NCBI GenBank assembly: GCA_020698575.1
Contig: CM036240.1
Location: 18,222,211 to 18,286,210 of the forward strand
DNA: 64,000 nt
Source of the DNA: Bostrychus sinensis
Lineage: Eukaryota; Chordata; Actinopteri; Gobiiformes; Eleotridae
Reading direction: 5' to 3'
The position numbers and the translations under genes were made by a program. The notes below the pieces were generated by a model that ran no database searches, had not been told where the DNA came from, and saw only the letters and a list, made by a program, of their open reading frames with translations. Each line of letters starts with the position of its first letter. The first letter of the stretch is position 1. Positions 24,514 through 34,943 of this stretch are shown one piece after another.

Positions 24514-25894
24514 ATGTACATTTTGAGCTGAATAAATGATTTAACTTTATAACCACCATTGTCCTTGTACTTAATTTATGCAAAAATAAAAATGGCAAAA
24601 TTTTACGCCAGTTAAAGTATAAAACAACAAAATAAAACTACAATAAGAACATGGCAAAAGTAAAAACACATGACAATGCTATATCAATAAATATTTTGAC
24701 GATATATGTTTTTTTGTTACAAGTCTGGCAAAGCATAAAAGACATTATACAGCAAGATGGCTTAACTACAATAAATAAGTTGGTTATAGCTCCAACAAAA
24801 CATCTTCATGTCAGCAAACATGTTAAACCCTAATTTGGAGTTCTTTGAGGATTTTACCACAGCAATAATAAGGCACTCTAAAAGACCCCAAGCCCAAGAA
24901 ACTTGACTGTGCTACTCTGAGAAACACTGACTGCACACACAACTCCATCTAGTGGTACAATATTATGCAACATATCCCTTAACCCTAATATTAGTCATAT
25001 CTTTGGAAATATTTTCAAATCCATTCATATGGTCCATTTACAAATATGAGAATGGTCTTTTTCTCGTTATGTTTGAAATATTTTATCTTAAAAAATTACT
25101 ATGAATTGAATTATGTTTTTAGTGTGTTTGCAAACCAATTTGGGTAATCAAAATAGTCAAAATAGTCAAAATGTGCTCTATCAGAGCTTTTTCTTTGTTG
25201 TTGAGGCAACATTTTGTGACACCATAATTTTTGTTGACATAGAAACTATTATATGGAGGTGATTTTTCAAATCTGTTTCTAAAGAAATGTACAAAATATG
25301 GCACAATTTGCCCTGGTAATGATAGCAATTGGCATATTATTCCTCTAGGTAGTCTATACCCTCTGATGGCACATAATGGTGTCACATGTGGCAGGCTTTT
25401 TAAAAGGTCACATCTGAAAATTTTGGCAACACGGCTTAACCTCTGCACTAGGACCATTATTAGCTTTAAATTTGGGTTTGTGCTTAGTTTAATGGGACAT
25501 AATTCACTAAAATGTGGTATAGATTATTTACTTGTAACAGTGATGAATGTATTAAGTGGTGCAGAAATCCACAGTTAAAAGTTACCTTTTCCAAATAATT
25601 ATTTTAATGTAATGATTACAATTCATTTGTGCAACTTAATAGACAAATACACAATTGATACAAAAATACATTGTGCACTGTAGGAGTGGGCACTTGTGTT
25701 CGCACAAAGATATACAGTACAATACCTATTAAAAGCCATTTACTGTTTGCTTGTTCTTCTATATTGTATCCTGAAAAATTCCCATTGTAATGATGCTTCT
25801 ATGGAAAAATCTATTGTCAAGTCTTCTAGGCCGTCCAGTCACATGAAAATTTGACAAATGCCCCACGAGCCCTCCATTGGCCTCAGATACATGT
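24514..25894. other. Intergenic, genes G to H
   Basis: AT-rich. A minus-strand open frame of 112 codons (25,119-25,457) resembles no family I recognise and lacks splice context. Confidence 0.5.
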
Positions 25895-25956
25895 TGCTGG
25901 GTCAGGGGTTTGTACAATGGAAACCACAGATTCTTTGCTTTTAGTCAGGTATAAAA
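25895..25956 (+). promoter_or_regulatory. Gene H promoter: MARE-like, SOX-like, TATA
   Basis: TGCTGGGTCAG (25,895-25,905), ACAATGG (25,914-25,920; 19 bp start to start) and TATAAAA (25,950-25,956). The start codon follows 77 bp after TATA, the same distance as in gene F. Confidence 0.65.
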
Positions 25957-26026
25957 GTAACAGTAAAAACAGCCACATCCACATTGTAACAGCAACACAC
26001 TTCTCTGAGGAACAACCACTGTGACC

Positions 26027-26749
26027 ATGGGCAAGGTAAGCAAACCTCAGCAATATCTGGTTAATTAATTCCACAGTTACCAGTATCAGGACACCCAAGT
26101 AGCTAATCTGATGGTTCATATTTCATGATGTATCCATTTTTGTTGTATTTTCAGATTATCTTCTACGAGGACAGGAACTTCCAGGGTCGCTCCTATGAGT
26201 GCATGAGTGACTGCTCTGACATGACCTCCTACCTGAGCAGGTGTCACTCCTGCAGGGTGGAGAGCGGCTGTTTTATGGTTTATGACCGTCCCAACTACAT
26301 GGGAAACCAGTATTTCATGAGGAGGGGCGAGTATGCTGACTACATGAGCATGATGGGAATGAGGGACTGCATCAGATCCTGTCGTATGATCCCCATGGTA
26401 AGAGTAGTCATTGTTCTGTAATTACATTCATTTGAGAACACAGACTCAACTGACCAAAATCTGTGTGACATTACAGTACAGAGGTAACTACAGGATGAGG
26501 ATCTACGAGAGGGAGAACTTCGGTGGTCAGATGTACGAGCTGATGGACGACTGCGACAGCATCATGGACCGCTACCGTATGAACGACTGCATGTCCTGCA
26601 ACGTGATGGACGGCCACTGGCTGATGTACGAGCAGCCCCACTACAGAGGCAGGATGATGTACTTTAGGCCTGGAGAGTACAGGAACTTCAGAGAGATGGG
26701 CTGGAGCGGCATGAGGTTCATGAGCATGAGGCGTATCATGGACATGTAA
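26027..26749 (+). CDS. crygm2d: GammaM2-type crystallin (gene H)
   Basis: Predicted 174 aa. Exons are 26,027-26,035 (MGK), 26,155-26,397 and 26,477-26,749. The N-domain carries ECMSDCSDMTSYLSRCHSC and MMGMRDCIRSCRMIPM. The C-domain is the standard gammaM2 form but ends RRIMDM without the final Cys or Tyr. Intron 2 (26,398-26,476, 79 bp) is identical base for base to intron 2 of gene I, while exon 1, intron 1 and promoters of the two genes differ. Confidence 0.95.
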
Positions 26750-27057
26750 AAACATCTATGTATAATATGTCTATAAGCAAGGAATGAATAAATCTTTTTA
26801 AGAAAACTTTGTTTGAAGTCAGTTCACATCTATCAGAAGCATCCTGTGTCACTAAATCACATGGTGACATTTCACTTGTTTCTTTATTGGTTTATTGAAT
26901 GTAGGGAATTAAGCATTTTAGGTTAGAATTTACAGCTAGTTCTTATTACAATTAACATAAAGAATAAACAACTTTATATTATATAAATAGCTACAACAAA
27001 ATTAAACAGTCATTAAACAGTATTTAGCAAAATAATTAAAGATTGGATTCATGCGGC
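26750..27057. other. No gene seen
   Basis: Holds the 3' end of gene H with an AATAAA signal near 26,787. Otherwise AT-rich. Confidence 0.6.
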
Positions 27058-27546
27058 TAAGGCTGCAACAACTAACTGGATTAATCAATTATAATCAATT
27101 ATTGAAATAATTACCAACTAATAAATCAATGAATCAGTAATTAATTAATCGCTATCTGGGATATTCATAGACTCTGAAACATGGCATGTGCTGAGAGAAG
27201 TGTTTTTATTACCAAAGTAGCGCAGTAAACCCACAGAAAACACAGTTAACACAAAATGTTATGCTTTTGATTAAAAACACCTGTGAGTATATTGCATTAC
27301 TGCAGATTGCATACTTGTATCTTTGACTGGTTCAAATTTAGTAAAAAATTAAGTGATTTTTTTTTTTTTTTTGTAGTATTATTGAAAAATTTTAACAGGA
27401 ACAAAACCTACATATTTTAACCACTTTTCACAGCACCAGGTCATAATGAATTTACTCACACTTCACCATTCAATTATTAATCATTTAATCGGAAAAATAA
27501 TGAATATATTAATTGACTATCGAAATAATTGTTATTTGCAGCCCTA
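27058..27546. mobile_element. Non-autonomous hAT MITE with intact target duplication
   Basis: The ends are inverted repeats: TAAGGCTGCAACAACTAA on the left, and GTTATTTGCAGCCCTA on the right. The 8-bp sequence CATGCGGC is present on both sides (27,050-27,057 and 27,547-27,554). An 8-bp duplication and the TAGGGCTGCAA-type end are hAT hallmarks. The AT-rich interior has no coding capacity. Confidence 0.88.
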
Positions 27547-27554
27547 CATGCGGC

Positions 27555-28529
27555 TCATCTACAAAGTGACTGGAGCTCGCTCGGCATCATGGGTTCGAGT
27601 ATAGACTCAGTTACCTTATGTCTCTTCTTGTTCTCACTAGCTCACAAAGCCTTGAAAGGCCTAAAAACTATTCTTTAAAAAAATGTATTCATATTTGGAA
27701 AAATATTTGTGACATAACAAATGAATATATACCAATAGCTTTTCCTTTTACATAAATCAAGACCACAATTCATTAAGTTAGGTTTTATTCAAGTTTTTAA
27801 AAGCAACATGAACATACTTTTGTCAATAGCACTCACTTTGGCACCATCGCAGAATAAAGATTTTTGTATTATTTTCGTATAAATAAATGAATTATCAGAT
27901 CACTGTTGCTTATTCTTCAGCAAATGATTAATCTTTATCATCAGGGCATCAGGGGTGATAAAGCTCTAAGTCCTGCAAACACAACAACATTATAACTTCT
28001 TGTTTAAAGACATATTTTAGAGATCATGACAATATTTAAATTATATATAAATTAAAACAACAAATCAGCATTCACATCTCATGAATCTAGCTCAATATTA
28101 AATAACAAGTCCAATATTACATCTGTTTTCTCAGTTGGTATATTTTTTTTAACTCCAGTATAGGAATAACACAAAAATTTAAATTAAAAAATGTTAAAAC
28201 GCACATTAACTGCATTAAAGGGTTATACATGTTACAGTTTTAATAAATATAATAAATAATCAAGTAAAATATAGTTAGATACCTACCTTTAAAACAGCAT
28301 AAAGGCAGTACAATCTGCCCTGAGCAGTCACGAGTCAACCTATTCACCTATTACGTGCTCTGTTGAAAACATTTTCTATAATGAGAGAAAAGGCTTCTAA
28401 AGGTAGAGCGCCACTCAGTCACTGAAAATGTAGCCATAACCTCGACAGTCAATTGGCTCCAATAGTAACCAACCTGCTGAATAAGGGTTTCTCTTAGGGG
28501 GGGCCTCTGACTCTTTACGTGCGGTCATG
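27555..28529. other. Upstream region of gene I
   Basis: AT-rich. TGCTGAATAAG at 28,475 resembles the MAF-like half site of other promoters but no SOX-like core follows at +19. No gene is recognised. Confidence 0.5.
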
Positions 28530-28537
28530 TATAAAAG
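28530..28537 (+). promoter_or_regulatory. TATA box of gene I
   Basis: TATAAAAG lies 71 bp before the start codon. The upstream MAF/SOX module seen in genes E-H, J and K is not found at the expected position. Confidence 0.6.
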
Positions 28538-28600
28538 GTAAGGGTTAAACCAGGTAGAAGGCAGTAAAGGTGCAAGAGCAACAACCCATCCACAGCCAAT

Positions 28601-29313
28601 ATGAGCAACACCGGCATGAGCATGAGGGGAAAGGTAATTTTAAACTTCTTTTTACATAAGATTGGGTTTAAAACAACATGGTCTTACCTAATATTTATGT
28701 TTTATTTTATAGATCATCTTCTACGAGGACAGGAACTTCCAGGGTCGCTCCTATGAGTGCATGAGCGACTGCTCTGATATGACCTCCTACCTGAACAGGT
28801 GTCACTCCTGCAGGGTGGAGAGCGGCTGTTTTATGGTTTATGACCGTCCCAACTACATGGGAAGCCAGTATTTCATGAGGAGGGGCGAGTATGCTGACTA
28901 CATGAGCATGATGGGAATGAGGGACTGCATCAGATCCTGTCGTATGATCCCCATGGTAAGAGTAGTCATTGTTCTGTAATTACATTCATTTGAGAACACA
29001 GACTCAACTGACCAAAATCTGTGTGACATTACAGTACAGAGGTAACTACAGGATGAGGATCTATGAGAGGGAGAACTTTGGTGGTCAGATGTACGAGCTG
29101 ATGGATGACTGTGATAACATCATGGACCGCTACCGTATGAACGACTGCATGTCCTGCAACGTGATGGACGGCCACTGGCTGATGTATGAGCAGCCCCACT
29201 ACAGAGGCAGGATGATGTACTTTAGGCCTGGAGAGTACAGGAACTTCAGAGAGATGGGCTGGAGCGGCATGAGGTTCATGAGCATGAGGCGCATCATGGA
29301 CTCCTGCTACTAA
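28601..29313 (+). CDS. crygm2d: GammaM2-type crystallin with N-terminal extension (gene I)
   Basis: Predicted 184 aa. Exons are 28,601-28,633, 28,713-28,955 and 29,035-29,313. Exon 1 encodes 11 residues, MSNTGMSMRGK, instead of three; I use the first ATG because the frame is open and no other start lies upstream in the exon. Starting at an inner ATG is possible and would shorten the arm. The N-domain differs from gene H by few residues (SYLNRC, YMGSQY), and intron 2 is identical to that of gene H. The C-domain ends MDSCY. An arm of this kind recalls gammaS and beta crystallin extensions. Confidence 0.92.
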
Positions 29314-29710
29314 ATGTTCATATGATGCTTACTGCATGTACCTGACAACAAATAAATAATTCTTGTCCTTAAGTTTGTATGTTTACCTTTTTCAAGCCAG
29401 GGTAAATCTTTAGAATAACTGGAAATATACCTAATATAAATTGTAATTTGGCATGGGTCTATTAAATTTTAATTTCATATACCTTCCAAGGCTGAAAGAC
29501 ACTATATAACATATTAGGCATTAGACATAGTAAAAGTTTGTCTAACCGTCACATTATTGGTAAAGGTAATTTGCCAACGAGCTTATGTTTTTGCTGGTAA
29601 TAGTTTGTCTGTTAGCAACAAAACTCAAAAAGTTATGGTTGAGTTTCAGAATGGACAGGAGAACAGATTATTCGTTTTTGGTGTGGATCTGGATCACATG
29701 GTGCTTCCAG

Positions 29711-29830
29711 TAGGGCTGTGTATTGGCAAGAATCTGGCGATACAATATGCATCACGATATATGCATCACAATAGATATATAGTGTATCAATATATTTCAA
29801 TACTGTAACAAAGACAATATACTGCAATTC
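29711..29830. mobile_element. hAT-type MITE fragment
   Basis: TAGGGCTGTGTATTGGCAAG followed by a CTGGCGATAC segment and repeated ATATGCATCAC and ATATATAG units is the start of a fish repeat rich in CGATA/ATATCG motifs. Only one end is seen, so the copy is truncated. Confidence 0.5.
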
Positions 29831-31430
29831 CTTTTTAACAATAAGATTCTGGAAAACCTCACATGTACATTAGTACACCTCTATATGCACAACATGTTTA
29901 TGAAATACATTTTATTTTATAATTACAGCTTGACTAGAGGAGAAGGCTTTAGAAACAACCCACAATAGCATTTAGGAACAGATCACCAAATGAAACATTC
30001 CCAGTTTGAACAACCAAAACACTAAAATAAGCCACAGGACAAAGCACACTACAGGTCAGCTGGCTTGACTCCTGTTTACAAGGAAAGAATAATATTTTAT
30101 GACACCGGATGACCACCCTATTTTATGGATTTCATAAATGTCTCATGTCATCCTTATAGACAGTTTTAATTATAATTTGGGGCTTTTTTATTTTTTAATG
30201 ACAGTGTAGACTGACAGGAATCAGGATGAGATAGAGAGGGTAATGACACTGAACACTGACCCGAGCCGGATTTGAATCTGGGAAGCTTAAGTGCTTGGCA
30301 TGAGCTCTACCAGGTGCAAGTACTCCTAAGAAAGACCTTTGTTACAGTTTCTGAGTAAATCAAAAAATGTAGAAAATCTAAATAGTAGTAATTGCCAGAT
30401 ATCATGCACTAGAAAAAAAGAATAAAAAAGAAAACTGCACTCTATATGCTATATATGTAAGCTACAAGGTTAATTTGCAAGCCATTTTGATTGGCATTTG
30501 GGAAAGTTCAGACAGGTTGTTTTCACATTCTAGAATCTGATGATATAAAACATGTGGGCTGGGGCAAGTAATAATTATTGTGTATTATTGTTATTGTTGT
30601 AATAATTTTTTCAGATCAGAATTAAGGTCCAGGTGCAGTTTCTGTAAGATTTCTTTCGAGAGGACTGAAGGAAAGGTATTTGTGAATAAGTGAACCCTTC
30701 TGCCAAATTGAACCTTTTTGAAATTACACAAAAGAGGAAGTGAGCAGTTGTGATAACTCAAAAAAAGCATGTCTATTTCAACCTGTAAAAAATAAATAAT
30801 AAAGGCTTTTCTTTTAAGTATTAATCCACAGCTTAGACATATTTTTTTAAAAATACATCCAAACAAAAATACACAAATATTGACCTCTTGTGGCTGAAGC
30901 TACCTTTTGGAGCCCTGGGGCCAGGTGGTGCAGCAGCTCATAGGAACAAAGAAAGTGCAAAGCAGCAGACACGATGAGAAGATTAGGGATTAATTGTTGT
31001 TGTTCTCAATCTGAGCATTTGTAGCAACTGTAAACAATGCATCTGAGTATAGACACTTTAGCAGCAAATTCATCCACTGAATTTTTGCTTGCCCTCCATC
31101 TAAGTTTCACAACATAGGCCTATAGAACGCTGTGGTGAATGTGAGTGAAAGCAGCTAAATCTTCTGGAATACTGCAATCATGCAATGTTTACAAATGATC
31201 GATTTTAACACATTTTAAGCTTTGCATAGACTTTTAACTAATGTAATGACGTCATGCACTCACTTTGTACATCTGTAAAATGTATTAATACCGTGTAATA
31301 TAACTAGTCTAAAAATATACATGGGCTATTTAGATGGGATGAGGTGCAAGTTTTTGAAGCTTTATGATTCAGTCATGTGATTTACAGTGTAACATGCTAA
31401 CAGTAGACTCTATTGCGCACTATACTATGT
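29831..31430. other. Intergenic, genes I to J
   Basis: AT-rich with one SINE-like fragment (30,205-30,320). No gene is recognised. Confidence 0.5.
30205..30320 (-). repeat. tRNA-derived SINE fragment
   Basis: On the minus strand the fragment shows a GCACCTGGTAGAGCTC head (A-box-like GGTAGAGC) and a B-box-like AGATTCAAATCCGGC, then a GGGTCAGTGTTC body. This is the order of a tRNA-derived SINE head. The copy is short and decayed. Confidence 0.5.
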
Positions 31431-31494
31431 TGCTGGGTCAGGTATTTACACAATGGGGGCCCACAGACCGTGTAGCATTCGGTGAGGTATAAAG
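31431..31494 (+). promoter_or_regulatory. Gene J promoter: MARE-like, SOX-like, TATA
   Basis: TGCTGGGTCAG (31,431-31,441), ACAATGG (31,450-31,456; 19 bp start to start) and TATAAAG (31,488-31,494). Confidence 0.65.
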
Positions 31495-31561
31495 GCAAGG
31501 GTTAACCCAGACAGGCCAGTGCAGCAGTAGCAGTAGCAACAGCAGCAGCTCATCTACAACA

Positions 31562-32411
31562 ATGTCCACCACAGACATGAGCATGGGCAAGGTATATTTA
31601 ATTTCACCATGTTTTCTTTCTTTTTTTATTTTTTTTTTCATTGTATGCAATTTAAAAAAAAATACTGTACATTATTCAGATCATCTTCTACGAGGACAGG
31701 AACTTCCAGGGTCGCTCCTATGAGTGCATGAGCGACTGTGCTGACATGTCCTCCTACCTGAGCAGGTGTCACTCCTGCAGGGTGGAGAGTGGCTGCTTCA
31801 TGGTCTACGACCGTCCCAACTACATGGGAAACCAGTATTTCATGAGGAGGGGCGAGTATGCTGACTACATGAGCATGATGGGAATGAGCGGTGGTATTAG
31901 GTCTTGCCGTATGATCCCCATGGTAAATATAAGCAACTAAAACTATTCATGTACAAACTGCACACTGCTTTTTTATATGTCTTTATATAGTATATATATT
32001 TAAAACACTTTGCTGTGCTTTGTAATAAAGTGGTAGTCAGAACAGAAATTGTATTGGTTACTACCAGAGCCTATATTATGCATTACTGGGAAATAATATT
32101 GATGACAATTGATCATAACACTTTTCAATTTACAGTACAGAGGCCAGTTCAGGATGAGGATCTATGAGAGGGAGAACTTCGGTGGTCAGATGTACGAGTT
32201 GATGAATGACTGCGACAGCATCATGGACCGCTACCGTATGAACGACTGCATGTCCTGCCACGTGATGGATGGTCACTGGCTGATGTACGAGCAGCCCCAC
32301 TACAGAGGCAGGATGATGTACTTTAGGCCTGGAGAGTACAGGAGCTTCAGAGACATGGGCTGGAGTGGGATGAGGTTCATGAGCATGAGGCGCATCATGG
32401 ACATGTGTTAA
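31562..32411 (+). CDS. crygm2d: GammaM2-type crystallin with N-terminal extension (gene J)
   Basis: Predicted 182 aa. Exons are 31,562-31,591, 31,680-31,922 and 32,136-32,411. Exon 1 encodes MSTTDMSMGK, ten residues. The inner MGK is preceded by AGC ATG, so a shorter start is possible. The N-domain is nearly the same as gene G, including GMSGGI (a lost Cys). The C-domain has YELMNDCDSIMDRY (Asn instead of the usual Asp) and ends RRIMDMC, again like gene G. Genes G and J therefore look like sister copies. Confidence 0.94.
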
Positions 32412-34039
32412 ATATTTCAAATGAAATAAAGTGATGAAATGAAGAAGGCTGAAAATATCTATTTTTTATTTGTTCTCTACCCTAGCTAAAAGTGGAAGAG
32501 AATAAAGAAAGATATAACAGTCAAACTGAGACTGCAGTGTAAAGTGACAAAACACCATGGACACCAATTATTATAGTGGCTTTAAGACAGAAGTGCCAGT
32601 AATTGTGAGGTCCAGCACACTGGATGGCAATTGGTAAAAAAAAAATCTAAATTATCCAAGCCTCCTATTACTATATACTAGTTGTACTAAAATAATCCCT
32701 TCATGACAGCAAAAATGCACAGTAGCTATGGTTATATTAATATTTAGCTAATTAGTAGCCAGCTACACTAGCTGCTACCACTGCCACCTCAAATACTGAA
32801 GGCCACCATATACAGTCCCTACTAGAATAACAAGATTTAATAATAAAAAACAGCTAGTCAGTGGCAGAGAGGCCAAAAGTTACCATGTTCCCTGTCTGTT
32901 CTCAATGTGTACACATTGGACCTTGGGTGGTTCTGCTTGTTTTCTGAGTCATGCTGAACACCACTCCCAACTTTCTCACAGTAAGCCTTAAACATGCAAC
33001 AATAGTTTGCCAATGAATTGCAATATCCAGGTGTGTTAGCGTTATCGACATAACATTTAAAACTTAATCAGACTATATAAAATACTATAATTCAAATGCC
33101 TCTACCTCCTTGTAAATATACTGACTGATATAGATTGAATAAAACAACTCTAAATACTATATTATCAAAATACAATAGGATAAATTTCTACCAAAACTAC
33201 AATTAACAATCCAAAACCAGTAGTAATAGCTTGTCTTTAATGTACCACTATAAAAAGCAAATGTTACCACCCTGTTTATCATTTACAGTAAAGAATAGAC
33301 ACACACAAAAAATGCAACACAGCCAAAAACAAGTTAAAAAACACTACCAGAATTTGATAGCTGTATGACAAAATATCACATTCAATTTTAAATGGAACAC
33401 AAGCCTCTATAAACTGTGATCAATGATCCTGCCATACAACGCCAACAGCACTTCGAGAACTTAATTTGGAGACTGTATGTTAAAACTGGATAAAAGCTTA
33501 TTCACTGAGGGCGGAAGTTGTGTTCAATTAATTTGTTGTGTTTGTTTATGCTAAATTCAATATTTAATTTGTGATCCACTGGTCGTTCTGTGTTTAAGAG
33601 GTCCTGTAATCTGGGCATCTGGACCCAGTGTCTCTGCAAACCTTTAAAATGTGATGCTCCACTCACCCTGAATTTATACTGAAAAATCCTGATGACATCA
33701 CATCGGCAAAACAGTTTTACTTGTGTCCCCTCACAAGTGTCAATTTCCACCACAAAAAATACTTAATAGAGGCATGTTCACTGTGTAGCATGTGTGTCTG
33801 CTGTCATCTGTGCAAATCAGGGCACTTGTATTTACCACCAGGGAAAACATAACTGATTGACAAAATAGATCAAATACTGGGGGCATGACTGCTGCTAGAC
33901 TGAGCAATACCAGAGATTTTCATACTTATATAGGTAATTACTTGACGTCTAACCCAAAAGTTGTGCCTTGCCCCATTTTTCTTTGTATTGTCCTTTCTCC
34001 ACCACAATATAAACTTCTGCTACAACATTCACTTGAGAC
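32412..34039. other. Intergenic, genes J to K
   Basis: AT-rich. A minus-strand open frame of 83 codons (33,502-33,753) is unrecognised, and no splice-linked partner is seen. Confidence 0.5.
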
Positions 34040-34205
34040 CTAGCCTGGCCTGCCAGACAAACTCTTTCCTATTTTATACAGAGATGTTAGTCTGGTACCT
34101 CTTTGATAGCATTTCGTGTCTGAGGCGGAACAATGACAGGCGGAGTAACCAATCAGAGAAATGAAGGGCAGGACATAAACTGTGCACTGCTGACCCACTG
34201 ATAAG
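34040..34205. repeat. Interspersed repeat, copy 2
   Basis: Starts CTAGCCTGGCC and carries AACTCTTTCCTATT, GATGTTAGTCTGGTACCT, GACAGGCGGAGTAACC and CACTGCTGACC in the same order as 9,608-9,765. The copy is less interrupted than copy 1. No coding potential is seen. Confidence 0.55.
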
Positions 34206-34817
34206 TATATATCCCACATCTTCTTTACCTCTGCTCCCTGTAACCACAATGGTAAACAGGGATATAAAATTGACCAAGCATAATTTAAAGTGCACTTTAA
34301 AAACAGCTATAAATGCAAGTTGCATTTAATATACACACTTAATAAAGTGAAATTCCATTGTTTCAGGTATATTTATAGTAAATAGTCATGGGCAGTTGAG
34401 CAGAACTCTAAGCGGTGTGGTAAAAATGTCTGTCCCAAAGACCAATGTTATTTAATTATTAGTAAAAGTTATTAATCCAATTATAGCTATTGTTTATCAT
34501 TGTTTATATTTTAGTCCCATGGTTTTCATCCTAATAATTCAGTGCTCATTAAATTTCTCTAAAGCTGAACAGTAGGTCTACAGTTAAAATAATTCTTTGA
34601 TTTTCAGAAACCGGTCTTCTTTTAATACTACATTTGGTACTACAATTATTTTGAGACACACGCTCAACTTTTTATATAGTAAAAGAAATTTTGTGTTATT
34701 CACCATTAATGACCATACAGTAAAAGTGGGCCTCATCTGACAAATGCAACCACGGCAAATCATTCAGTGTATAAGGTCACTTTGAATTGGACAGTATGCG
34801 GGGCCTCTGCTCTATGT

Positions 34818-34880
34818 TGCTCTGTCAGGAATTTGAACAATGGGTCATGCATCCTTTGGGTGCGAGGTCTGGTATAAAAG
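34818..34880 (+). promoter_or_regulatory. Gene K promoter: MARE-like, SOX-like, TATA
   Basis: TGCTCTGTCAG (34,818-34,828), ACAATGG (34,837-34,843; 19 bp start to start) and TATAAAAG (34,873-34,880). The promoter looks intact although the coding region is frameshifted. Confidence 0.6.
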
Positions 34881-34943
34881 CCACCAGCGGGTATTGAGAA
34901 AACTGTGCAGTCATTTTGAGCCAAAACAGTTGTAACTCTAGCC

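Noticed and set aside
32130..32420. Long His/Pro/Ala-rich open frames antisense to gammaM exon 3 (also at 26,471-26,755, 24,217-24,402 and opposite exon 2 of several genes)
   Set aside because: They recur wherever the Met/His/Glu-rich crystallin code occurs and are mirror images of its codon use. None has splice or start context of its own.
33502..33753. Open frame of 83 codons on the minus strand
   Set aside because: Unrecognised, isolated, and without promoter or splice context.
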